Origin: Halomarina oriensis | Lineage (GTDB): Archaea > Halobacteriota > Halobacteria > Halobacteriales > Haloarculaceae | DNA: 64,000 bases | Assembly (NCBI RefSeq): GCF_009791395.1 | Contig: NZ_WSZK01000012.1 | Location: 87,569-151,568 of the forward strand | Reading direction: 5' to 3' | Shown here: piece by piece, positions 36,820 to 44,207 of the stretch | Layout of the letters: each line of letters starts with the position of its first letter | Position numbering within the stretch: the first letter of the stretch is position 1 | The notes under the pieces: model-generated | Seen by the model: the letters and a program-made list of their open reading frames with translations, nothing else | Told to the model about the DNA's origin: nothing | Databases searched by the model: none | Translations under genes and position numbers: made by a program

Positions 36820-37864
36820 GGGTGACGACTCCAGCGACGACGGCACCGTCAGCAAGCAGTCGGACGTCAGCACCGAGAACACGATGCGTGCTCGGGCGGG
36901 CGAGAGCCGAATCAAGCTCTGGGTGCTGCTGGGCGCGAACCGGCTGTTCGTCACCGGCGTCCTCTGTGCCATCATCTTCGTGGGGTTCATCCTGTTCGGT
37001 ATCACGTTGAACCCGCCGTTCTACACGCGGGTCGCGGAGGGCGACGTCCTCGGGACGATATTCTCCACGATGACCAGCGCACTCATCACCGGCGTGACGC
37101 TGGTCGTCTCCATCAACCAGCTCGTCATCTCACAGGAGAACGGCCCGCTCGGCGACCAGCACACTCGGATGAGCAACACGCTCGACTTCCGGACGTACAC
37201 CAGCGAACTCATCGGGTCGGTGACGCCCGCGGACCCCTCGGCGTTCCTCTCGACCATCGTCGAGACCTCCGAGAAACGGGCGGAACGGCTCCGCGAGGCC
37301 GTCGACGGGTGTGACAACGACCAGTTCATCGACGAAGTCGACGAGTTCGTCGGCAGTCTCACCGAGAACGCCGACACGGTCAAGGGGAAACTCGACGGCG
37401 CGACGTTCGGCACCTTCGACGTGCTGTTCGCCGCGCTGGACTACAACTACTCGTACAAGGTGTTCCAGGTCGAACGGCTCCGGGAACTGTACAGCGACGA
37501 CGTCGACGAGAACACCGAAGCGGCACTCGACGACCTGCACACGTCGCTGGTGATGTTCGGCCCTGCCCGCGAACACATCAAGACGCTCTACTTCCAGTGG
37601 GCGCTGACGAGTCTCTCTCAGCTCATCGTCTACGCGGCGATTCCGGCGTTGCTCGTCTCGGGAGCGATGCTAGCGTTCGTCGACGGCGCGACGTTCACCG
37701 GGACGACGGCTGGCGTCAGCGACATCCTCTGGATCACCTCCGGGGCGTTCACCGTCGCGCTGGTGCCGTTCTTCCTGTTCGTCTCCTACGTGATGCGTAT
37801 CGCTACGGTGGCGAAACGGACGCTCGCCATCGGCCCGCTCATCCTGCGGGACTCCCAGCGCTGA
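36812..37864 (+). CDS. Four-helix membrane protein, unknown function
   Basis: 350 residues. An acidic N-terminus of ~35 residues precedes two membrane helices (~43-68 and ~85-108). A long soluble region follows (about 110-260; QENGPLGDQHTRMSNTLDFR, then coiled helices with EKRAERLREAVDG). Two more helices come near the C-terminus (~265-290 and ~300-330). I know no named family. The soluble loop suggests ligand sensing or oligomerisation. It is coupled to the DUF4177 gene by an 8-nt overlap. About 150 bases without a gene follow to the RCK-DHH stop. Confidence 0.68.
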   Translation: MSEGDDSSDDGTVSKQSDVSTENTMRARAGESRIKLWVLLGANRLFVTGVLCAIIFVGFILFGITLNPPFYTRVAEGDVLGTIFSTMTSALITGVTLVVSINQLVISQENGPLGDQHTRMSNTLDFRTYTSELIGSVTPADPSAFLSTIVETSEKRAERLREAVDGCDNDQFIDEVDEFVGSLTENADTVKGKLDGATFGTFDVLFAALDYNYSYKVFQVERLRELYSDDVDENTEAALDDLHTSLVMFGPAREHIKTLYFQWALTSLSQLIVYAAIPALLVSGAMLAFVDGATFTGTTAGVSDILWITSGAFTVALVPFFLFVSYVMRIATVAKRTLAIGPLILRDSQR

Positions 37865-38017
37865 AGGCGGGCGGGGTCGCTACGACTCCGCTCGGCGGGC
37901 TTCGACGGGCGTCCACGTCCGACCGCGTTCCCTCGTGAGCACTCGGTCGCTGGCCGGGGCTCCAGTCACACGTTCGACAGCGACCGGAGAACCGTGTCGA
38001 CCGGTAGAGCCGTGGCG

Positions 38018-39463
38018 TCAGCTCCCGTTGTCGCTCGCCTCGACGCCCATCGCGGAGAACAGTTTGCGTCGAACCGCCTCCTCGGTCAGCTGGAGGAGCG
38101 TGTCGCGGTTGTCCTCGCTGGTCTCGATGCCGGTGAAGATGCCGAGCGGAATCTCGACGGTGGCGTCCGTCGAGTGCCCCCGTGCCTCGCCGATGTCGCC
38201 GAAGGCGTCTTCGAGCACGGCCCCGATGTTCATCCGGATGTCCTTCGAGCGGGCGGCGAGGTAGATGGTGTCCTCGGTGATGGCGAACACCGCCGTCGTC
38301 GTGATGCCTTCGAGGTTGAGGAGGTGCTGGGCGGCCTGTGCGAGTGCGTCGCGGTCACGGACGAACCCGGCGTTCGAGACGAGGTGACTCCCCTTGACCT
38401 CCCGGTTGCGGATGGCCTCGGCGAGGACGTCGAGCGTCTCGGCGCTCATCGACGGCGACTCCACCTGTTCGAGCGTGTCGTGGTTGACGAACGGGTAGAG
38501 GTAGGCCGCCGCGGTGAGATCCGCCGGCGTCGTGTCGCGTTTGAAGTCGAGCGTCTCGGCGCGGATGCCGTACAGCAGCGCCGTCGCCACCTGCTCGGAG
38601 AGCGAGAGGTCGAACTCTTGGATGTACTTCGTCAGGATGGTCGAGGTGGCGGCGATGCTCGGTCTGACGTCGGAGAACTCTGCCTCGTACTCGATTTCGG
38701 GTTCGGCGTGGTCGATGTAGACGCCGACCGTCCGCTCTTCGAGCGGGTCGGTCGCCTGCGAGTGGTCGACGAGCGCGAGCGTGTCGTAGTCGTCCAGGTC
38801 CACGTCCGCCCGTGAGCGGAGGTCGATGCCGAGGAGGTTGACGAACGCCCGGTTCTCCTGGAGGCCGATTTCGCCCTCGTAGACGATGTCCGCCTCGACG
38901 TCTCGGGCGGCAGCGATGGCCTGCAACGCGACGGCACTGGCGATGGAGTCGGGGTCCGGACCGGGGGAGGTGAGGATGGCGAGGTCCCCGTCGGTCCCGT
39001 CGAGGACCTCGGCGAGCTGTGCCGCCTTGTACTCCAGTTCGCCCGTCTCCAGCGCCCGGAGCGCGGAGTCGGCGATGACCGCCGAGGGGTTGATGACGAC
39101 GTCGGCACCGCTCTCGGAGAGGTCGTCCGCGGAGACGGGGTCCGAGGCGCGGGCGACGATGAACTGCTCGCCACCACGGGCACGGATGTTCTCGACGGCG
39201 GCCTCGTTGGCCTCCTCGTCGGAGGAGAGGATGAGGATGACGTCCCGGTCGGCGACGGTGTCGGCGACGTCGCCGTCACGGATGTCGGCGGTCCGCGCGT
39301 CCATGTCCTGGTCACGGAGGGCTTCGACCCGCCCCTCGTCCATGTCGAGGATGAGGACGTCCTTCCCTTCCGCCTCGAGTTCCTCAGCGACGGCGTGTCC
39401 GACGCTGCCACACCCCAAGATAGCGTAGGTGGACATCGACGCCATCGTGATGGCGGTACTCAT
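38018..39463 (-). CDS. RCK-N domain fused to DHH/DHHA1 phosphoesterase
   Basis: 481 residues. An N-terminal TrkA/RCK Rossmann domain (AILGCGSVGHAVAEEL, then VLILDMDEGR) covers about 1-130. A DHH domain follows with TSPGPDPDSIASAVAL, LALVDHSQ and VYIDHAEPE, then a DHHA1 domain near the C-terminus with RDRDALAQAAQHLLN and a GGGS/T-type end replaced by EARGHSTDATVEIP. The motif I histidine is replaced by Ser, and the DHH triad reads DHA, so some metal ligands are missing. Relatives hydrolyse cyclic dinucleotides, pApA or short RNA. The start at 39463 fits a TTCAAGTA-like box about 26-33 nt upstream (minus strand, ~39489-39496). Confidence 0.82.
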   Translation of the reverse strand: MSTAITMASMSTYAILGCGSVGHAVAEELEAEGKDVLILDMDEGRVEALRDQDMDARTADIRDGDVADTVADRDVILILSSDEEANEAAVENIRARGGEQFIVARASDPVSADDLSESGADVVINPSAVIADSALRALETGELEYKAAQLAEVLDGTDGDLAILTSPGPDPDSIASAVALQAIAAARDVEADIVYEGEIGLQENRAFVNLLGIDLRSRADVDLDDYDTLALVDHSQATDPLEERTVGVYIDHAEPEIEYEAEFSDVRPSIAATSTILTKYIQEFDLSLSEQVATALLYGIRAETLDFKRDTTPADLTAAAYLYPFVNHDTLEQVESPSMSAETLDVLAEAIRNREVKGSHLVSNAGFVRDRDALAQAAQHLLNLEGITTTAVFAITEDTIYLAARSKDIRMNIGAVLEDAFGDIGEARGHSTDATVEIPLGIFTGIETSEDNRDTLLQLTEEAVRRKLFSAMGVEASDNGS

Positions 39464-39551
39464 GATATCCTACTTCTGGCGGCCGACTACTTGAAACCAG
39501 TTACTCGAAAGCGAGCGGAAGCGACGGCTCGTCGGGGCGAAAGAGGCACGC

Positions 39552-39652
39552 TGGGGCGCGATTCGCCCCACGCCTGCGTCCGGGAGCGGTTTCCCTTCCG
39601 GGAGCCCACGGTCGGTGGCCGACGGCCCACGGCGGCCACCGTCCTCGCTCCC
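39552..39652. other. Two strong hairpins in the 299-base gap before tRNA-Lys
   Basis: The gap 39464-39762 holds no coding sequence I can support. It contains TGGGGCG (39552-39558) with CGCCCCA (39564-39570) around a 5-nt loop. There is also a nested stem: GGGAGC (39600-39605) with GCTCCC (39647-39652), inside it GGTGGCC (39614-39620) with GGCCACC (39634-39640). These may be terminators, a small RNA, or part of the upstream region of the RCK-DHH gene, which reads the other way. Confidence 0.35.
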
Positions 39653-39730
39653 GTACCTTCGGGGTTCGACGGGGTGTACAAATCGTTTGTGGCCAGTTCA
39701 CAGCCGCCTCGCGCTCCCCGAACAGAAACC

Positions 39731-39737
39731 TATATGA
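39731..39737 (+). promoter_or_regulatory. TATA box of tRNA-Lys
   Basis: TATATGA, preceded by a BRE-like GAAACC, lies about 26-32 nt before the first base of tRNA-Lys. It is one of the clearest promoters in the window. Confidence 0.65.
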
Positions 39738-39762
39738 ATCGACCGACCACAGTCGAAACCAG

Positions 39763-39836
39763 GGGCTGATAGCTCAGCCAGGCAGAGCATCTGGCTCTTA
39801 ACCAGACGGCCGAGGGTTCAAATCCCTCTCAGCCCG
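39763..39836 (+). tRNA. tRNA-Lys (anticodon CTT)
   Basis: 74-nt class I tRNA. The acceptor GGGCTGA pairs with TCAGCCC, discriminator G. The D-arm has TAGCTCAGCCAGGCAGAGC. The anticodon loop CTCTTAA, flanked by CTGG and CCAG, gives CTT, reading AAG. The T-arm is GAGGGTTCAAATCCCTC. No intron and no encoded CCA. A second, partial copy of its 3' end lies about 110 bases downstream. Confidence 0.96.
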
Positions 39837-39921
39837 TTTCTGCTCCGAGTGCTTGCACGAGGAGTGAAACGGCCGTGGGGTTGAACCAGGGAGCGAAACG
39901 AGCGCCAGCGAGCGGAGCGAC

Positions 39922-39949
39922 CGAGGTTCGAATCCCTCCCAGCCCGTTT
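39922..39949 (+). repeat. Partial duplicate of the tRNA-Lys 3' end (att-like scar)
   Basis: This segment, from CGAGGTTCGAATCC through CAGCCCGTTT, matches the tRNA-Lys 3' region at 39811-39839 with one deleted base and two substitutions. No other tRNA parts are present, so it is not a second tRNA. A direct repeat of a tRNA 3' end is the usual mark of integration by a tyrosine recombinase. Only about 85 bases lie between the copies, so the element itself is gone or was never here. Confidence 0.6.
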
Positions 39950-40040
39950 TCCTGTGACGTCGTCGGGACACTCGTGTTCTGACTGCCAGCCGAACCACGA
40001 CACGGTTCGGCGAGAACCGACGTGCGGCGCGGAACGGTCG

Positions 40041-40796
40041 CTACTGCGCCAGCAGTCCGCCGTCGATGACTATCGGTTGTCCCATGACGTACGAGGCGTC
40101 CTCGGAACAGAGCCAGACGACGGTACTCGCTATCTCCTGGGGGTCCCCGAGACGCCCCGCCGGGATGCCGGCAGTGATTCTCTCCATCTCCTCGGTGTTG
40201 TCCTCCCCCGCCTGTTGGACCATTGGCGTGTCGATGACGCCGGGGCAGACGGCGTTGAACCGGATGCCGTCCTCGGCGTAGTCGACCGTCGCCCGGCGCG
40301 TCAGTCCGATGACGCCGTGCTTGCTGGCGGCGTAGTGTGCGCTCCCGTTCGCGCTCACGCCTGCGACCGACGAGGTGTTGACGATGGCCCCACCGCCGCG
40401 GTCGGCCATCTCCGGTATCTCGGCTTTCAGACACCGCCAGACCCCCTTCAGGTTGATGTCTATCATCCGGTCCCACGCCGCCTCGTCGTACTCGGCGAGA
40501 CGCGTGCCTTCGTCCGCGATGCCGGCGTTGTTGTGCGCGAAGTCCAGTCCACCGTACTCGTCGAGCGCCGTCTGGACCATGGCGTCCACGTCGTCGGAAT
40601 CGGTGACGTCGGTTCGGACGAACGTCGCCTCCCCTCCATCACCCTGAATCAGCTCTACCGTCTCGTCCCCACCCTCTTCGTCGATGTCCGCGACGACGAC
40701 GCTCGCCTCCTCCTCGGCGAATCGCAGTGCGGTCTGTCGTCCGATACCCGAGCCACCACCGGTCACGATTGCGACTCCGTCTTTGATTCCGTTCAT
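40041..40796 (-). CDS. SDR family NAD(P) oxidoreductase (glucose-dehydrogenase-like)
   Basis: 251 residues of the classical SDR family. The cofactor loop is TGGGSGIGRQTALRF (about 12-26), with strand-4 FAHNNAGIAD. The catalytic Ser and Tyr-x3-Lys are in SSVAGVSANGSAHYAASKHGVIGL (read as NTSSVAG and HYAASKHG). VCPGVIDTPMV follows, then the C-terminal SSEDASYVMGQPIVIDGG. NAD preference is suggested by ADIDEEGGD at the end of strand 2. The substrate is unknown. The gene follows the tRNA-Lys scar, so it could be of accessory origin, although its base composition is ordinary. Confidence 0.9.
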   Translation of the reverse strand: MNGIKDGVAIVTGGGSGIGRQTALRFAEEEASVVVADIDEEGGDETVELIQGDGGEATFVRTDVTDSDDVDAMVQTALDEYGGLDFAHNNAGIADEGTRLAEYDEAAWDRMIDINLKGVWRCLKAEIPEMADRGGGAIVNTSSVAGVSANGSAHYAASKHGVIGLTRRATVDYAEDGIRFNAVCPGVIDTPMVQQAGEDNTEEMERITAGIPAGRLGDPQEIASTVVWLCSEDASYVMGQPIVIDGGLLAQ

Positions 40797-40942
40797 GAAT
40801 TGTCACACCACACGTGGTCGTGTGGAGTAGTACCATCTACCACGACGCTCGTGGAATACGTGTCGGATAGTACACAACGACGATACAGTCTCTTCCGGTC
40901 GAAGAACGGCGCTCGCTCGGGTGGGCCGCGTCGAACGGGCCG

Positions 40943-41146
40943 TCACGTGCGTCGTCGTGCTACTGCAATCGAGGCGACGGCGAACCCACCGACGACAGCG
41001 ACGGCCGTCGACGGGCCCGTCACCAGTGGGTCGGTCGGATTCGGTGCGAACAGCGTGAACAGGACGAACAGCGCGAATGCGGTGAACGTCGCTTCGAGGA
41101 CGTATCTGACTTCGCCGGACAGTGCTGCGAGCGTGAGGGAGGGCAT
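40943..41146 (-). CDS. Small two-helix membrane protein
   Basis: 67 residues: a short opening MPSLTLAALSGEVRYV, a hydrophobic helix EATFTAFALFVLFTLFA, a polar PNPTDPLVTGPS turn, a second helix TAVAVVGGFAVASIAVA and a terminal RRRT. Function is unknown. I took the internal ATG at 41144-41146 because a TTTATCAG-like box (minus strand, ~41169-41176) lies ~23-30 nt upstream and the residues before it are Arg/Ser-rich. Confidence 0.55.
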   Translation of the reverse strand: MPSLTLAALSGEVRYVLEATFTAFALFVLFTLFAPNPTDPLVTGPSTAVAVVGGFAVASIAVARRRT

Positions 41147-41201
41147 CGGTTCACGATACGACCGTGCTGATAAATCCCTTCGGGTCGCTCCCGAGTCGAG
41201 G

Positions 41202-42218
41202 TCAGAACCCGGGGACGAGAGCGGTGTAGCCGAGCGTCTCACTGACCATCCAGCCGACGAACCCGGCGTAGACGACGAGCAACACCCCCGATTCGCGTGG
41301 CGTCAGTTCGAGTTCGGTTCGCAGGAGGCCGAAGACGACGACGGTGGCGAGTGTCAGAAAGCCCATCGTCGGGACGACGACGGAGAAGTCCACGTCGACG
41401 GTCCCGAAGATGAGGACGCCGACGGGAACGACGACCAGCAGGTCGAAGATGTTGCTCCCGAAGACGTTGGCGAGACTCGTCACGCCGTCGCCACGCCGGG
41501 CCGCCCGGACGCTGACGAGCGTGTCGGGGAGGCTGGTCGCGGCCGCGATGACGGTGATGCCCCACAGTGCGGAGGGGGTGTCGAAGATGTCGCTGAGGTG
41601 GAGTGCTGCTTCGACCAGTTGCTCGACGGCGACGGCGATGACGACGAGACTCACGAGCAGGAACAGCCACTCTTTGAGGACCGAGAGGTCGGCCGGGGGC
41701 GACTCGGAGTCGTAGTCGCTCGTGTCCTGGTACTGGGTGAAGACGTACACACCGTACAGGAGGAGTGGGATGACTGCGAGTTCGCGGGTGACCTGCCCGA
41801 GCAACTGCCCGTCGCTGCCGGTCGGGTAGTAGATGACCGCGAGCGCGAACGTGATGATGAGCGCACTGACGCTCACCATGTAGAACTGCGCCTCCTTGTA
41901 GACGATGTCGCGGTTCGCGCCCACGCCTTCGCCGTAGAGACCACTGATGGCGGGGATGACGAGCACGTTGAAGATGGCGGAGCCGACGATGGCGCTCACA
42001 CCGAGGTTGAAGTCGTTCTCGATGGCGGCGAAGACGACGCTCGCCAGTTCGGGGAACGACGACCCGATGGCGACGACGATAGCGCCGTGGACCACGGGGG
42101 GAAGTCCGTAGTACAGCGAGAGGTTCTCGGCGGCCCGTTCGAGGAGGGAGCTACCGCCCCAGACGAACGCCGTGGCGACGACGACGGTGAGGGCGATGAC
42201 GAGGAGTTCGACGAGCAT
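41202..42218 (-). CDS. Sodium/calcium exchanger family antiporter (CaCA, YrbG-like)
   Basis: 338 residues with about ten membrane helices in two inverted repeats. The alpha-1 repeat reads GSSFPELASVVFAAIE followed by AIVGSAIFNVLVIP; the alpha-2 repeat reads AATSLPDTLVSVRAARR followed by NVFGSNIFDLLVVVP. In family structures the acidic residue in each repeat binds the ions: Glu is present in repeat 1, and Asp takes its place in repeat 2. It should exchange Na+ against Ca2+ or a related cation across the membrane. A hydrophilic loop (DTSDYDSESPPAD) separates the halves. Confidence 0.9.
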   Translation of the reverse strand: MLVELLVIALTVVVATAFVWGGSSLLERAAENLSLYYGLPPVVHGAIVVAIGSSFPELASVVFAAIENDFNLGVSAIVGSAIFNVLVIPAISGLYGEGVGANRDIVYKEAQFYMVSVSALIITFALAVIYYPTGSDGQLLGQVTRELAVIPLLLYGVYVFTQYQDTSDYDSESPPADLSVLKEWLFLLVSLVVIAVAVEQLVEAALHLSDIFDTPSALWGITVIAAATSLPDTLVSVRAARRGDGVTSLANVFGSNIFDLLVVVPVGVLIFGTVDVDFSVVVPTMGFLTLATVVVFGLLRTELELTPRESGVLLVVYAGFVGWMVSETLGYTALVPGF

Positions 42219-42290
42219 CTGCGGGGAGTGACGGCGTCCCCGGACTTAATCGGTCCGAAGACGGACGCGACAGCCGACTGTCGAGAGCGA

Positions 42291-43775
42291 CTACTCGCCG
42301 GGTTTGTAGTTCGGCGCTTCGTCGGTGATGACGACGTCGTGAGCGTGTGACTCCTTCTGCCCGGCCGCGGAGACGCGGACGAACTCCGAGCGCTCCTTGA
42401 ACGCGGGAATCGACTCCGCGCCGACGTAGCCCATCCCCGACTGCATCCCGCCGACGAGTTGGTGGAGTTCGGAGGCGAGCGGTCCCTTGTACGGCGTCGC
42501 TGCCTCGACACCTTCGGGAACGAACTCCTCGTCCTCCTCGGCGTCCTTGAGGTAGCGGTCACCGCCGCCCTCGCTCATCGCACCGACCGAGCCCATGCCG
42601 CGGTACTGCTTGTAGCGCTTGCCGTTCATCGTGATGACGCGGCCGGGCGCTTCGTCGGTGCCCGCGAAGTACGACCCGAGCATCACGGCGTCTGCCCCCG
42701 CCGCGATGGCCTTGATGGCGTCGCCGGAGTATCGAATCCCACCGTCGGCGATGACGGGGACGTCGTGCTCGCTGGCGACGTCCGCGACGCCCGCGACGGC
42801 CGTAATCTGGGGCATCCCCGACCCGCTCACGACGCGCGTCGTACAGATGGAACCGGGGCCGATACCGACCTTCAGGCCGTCGGCGAAGCCGACGAGTTCC
42901 TCGGCGGCTTCGGGCGTGCCGATGTTCCCGACGACGACGTCGGCGTCGACGCTCCCCTCGATGTCGCGGGCGGAGTCGACGACGTTGCGGTTGTGCGCGT
43001 GCGCGCAGTCGATGAACAGCACGTCCGCACCGGCCTCGTCGGCGGCGATGGCACGGTCCATCTCGAAGGGGCCGACGGCGACGCCCGCTCGGAGTCGGCC
43101 GTCGTCGTCGCGGGCGGCCTCGTCGTACTCACGGCGCTGGAGGATGCCCTGCATCGTGACGAGGCCGGCGAGTTTCCCCTCGTCGTCGACGATGGGGACG
43201 CGCTCGATCTTGTGTTCGTACATCAGTTCGAGCGCCGCGCGCGCACCGACGTCCTCGCTCGCGGTGATGACCTTCTCGGTCATCGCCTCGCGCACCTCGT
43301 CGGACTCGCCGACCTCCAGATACGGCCGGATGTCCGTCCCGGAGATGATGCCGAGGACGGTGCCGTCGTCGGCGACGACGGGTGCCCCGGAGACGCCCTC
43401 GCGGGCCATCATCGAGTCGACGTCACGGACCGTCTGGTCTGGTGCGGCGGTGACGACGTCGCGGATGATGAGTTCGTCGGCGCGTTTGACCGTGGTGACC
43501 GCCGCCGCCGTCTCCTCGACGGTCATGTTCCGGTGGAGTACGCCGAGACCACCGTTCCGGGCCATCGCAACGGCGAGGCCGGCTTCGGTGACCGTGTCCA
43601 TCGCCGCCGAGAGGACGGGGATGGTGAGCGTCACGTTCTTCGAGACACGGGTGTGGGTGTCGGCCTCGTCGGGTTCGACTCGACTCTCCATCGGTCGCAG
43701 GAGAACGTCGTCGAACGTGAGCGCTTCCGGGACTCGAAGCTTCTCGGAGAACGTGTCGTGGGGAGTCTCCGCCAT
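42291..43775 (-). CDS. guaB: IMP dehydrogenase
   Basis: 494 residues. It oxidises IMP to XMP, the committed step of GTP synthesis. The TIM-barrel opening ALTFDDVLLRPMESRVEPDE is diagnostic. Two CBS domains are inserted (about 105-220; LIIRDVVTAAPDQTVRDVDS and KVITASEDVGARAALELM), where adenine nucleotides regulate the enzyme. The catalytic cysteine is in GIGPGSICTTRVVSGSG; GGIRYSGDAIKAIAAGADAV and the flap YRGMGSVGAM follow. The ATG at 43773-43775 is used. A GTTTTTG box on the minus strand near 43799-43805 is consistent with a short-leader or leaderless mRNA. Confidence 0.96.
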   Translation of the reverse strand: MAETPHDTFSEKLRVPEALTFDDVLLRPMESRVEPDEADTHTRVSKNVTLTIPVLSAAMDTVTEAGLAVAMARNGGLGVLHRNMTVEETAAAVTTVKRADELIIRDVVTAAPDQTVRDVDSMMAREGVSGAPVVADDGTVLGIISGTDIRPYLEVGESDEVREAMTEKVITASEDVGARAALELMYEHKIERVPIVDDEGKLAGLVTMQGILQRREYDEAARDDDGRLRAGVAVGPFEMDRAIAADEAGADVLFIDCAHAHNRNVVDSARDIEGSVDADVVVGNIGTPEAAEELVGFADGLKVGIGPGSICTTRVVSGSGMPQITAVAGVADVASEHDVPVIADGGIRYSGDAIKAIAAGADAVMLGSYFAGTDEAPGRVITMNGKRYKQYRGMGSVGAMSEGGGDRYLKDAEEDEEFVPEGVEAATPYKGPLASELHQLVGGMQSGMGYVGAESIPAFKERSEFVRVSAAGQKESHAHDVVITDEAPNYKPGE

Positions 43776-43960
43776 GTAAGCGGTGGTCGGCCGCGGCGCA
43801 AAAACGTTGCGAGACCGCCCGGTGTGAGGCAACACTTGCCAGCGGCAGGGGAGCCGCCGAGTCATAACTGGACGTTCGTAGACGATATGTGGGTTGGCCT
43901 TGCGTGAGAAACGATGACAACCCCGCTATTGCTTGAGAACGTTTCGTCCCGTGCGGGCAC

Positions 43961-44003
43961 GTCTCACACAACGTTTATTGAGTCATGTGCAATTGTCTGA
44001 GAC
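43961..44003 (+). promoter_or_regulatory. TATA box framed by an inverted repeat
   Basis: GTCTCA (43961-43966) and TGAGAC (43998-44003) form an inverted repeat with a TTTATT box (43974-43979) between them. The right arm touches an ATG at 44004, exactly 30 nt after the box. This fits a regulated leaderless promoter with a repressor site spanning it. It is the only clear promoter before the DUF5794-like gene. Confidence 0.45.
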
Positions 44004-44207
44004 ATGGACTCCGCACGTTCCGTCGGCGGTCGTCCCGGGTTGCAACTTCTCGCTACCGGAGAGACCAAACCGTCGACAGGGACCATGCGGAACACAGTCA
44101 CGTGGCGGGCTCCGTTCGCCGTGCGCGACGCGGCGACGGTCCGACTCCGCCCTCGGTATCGTGACGGTGAGTCCCGTCTGGCCCCTGGTGAGGCCTGTTC
44201 CGCCTGA
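44004..44207 (+). CDS. Candidate 67-residue leader ORF upstream of the DUF5794-like gene
   Basis: This ORF starts 30 nt after a TATA-like box and its TGA at 44205-44207 is directly followed by the ATG of the next gene, so leaderless translation with reinitiation is possible. The peptide (begins MDSARSVGGRPG) is Arg-rich and lacks the acidity of the surrounding proteome, and codon third positions are not strongly G/C biased. It may therefore be a non-conserved leader peptide, or the whole stretch may be an untranslated leader of about 200 nt. Confidence 0.3.
   Translation: MDSARSVGGRPGLQLLATGETKPSTGTMRNTVTWRAPFAVRDAATVRLRPRYRDGESRLAPGEACSA

Noticed and set aside
39464..39762. SRP (7S) RNA or RNase P RNA in the gap
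   Set aside because: Hairpins are present, but the SRP helix 8 motif and the RNase P core (GAGGAAAG/ACAGAA pair in register) are not.
39901..39960. A second tRNA-Lys next to the first
   Set aside because: Only the T-arm and 3' acceptor are duplicated. D-arm and anticodon arm are absent, so it cannot be a tRNA.
39798..40003. Leftward ORFs with RDLNPRPSG- and GFEP-like sequence at tRNA-Lys
   Set aside because: This peptide text is the standard false translation of the T-arm of a tRNA read backwards; no gene is needed to explain it.
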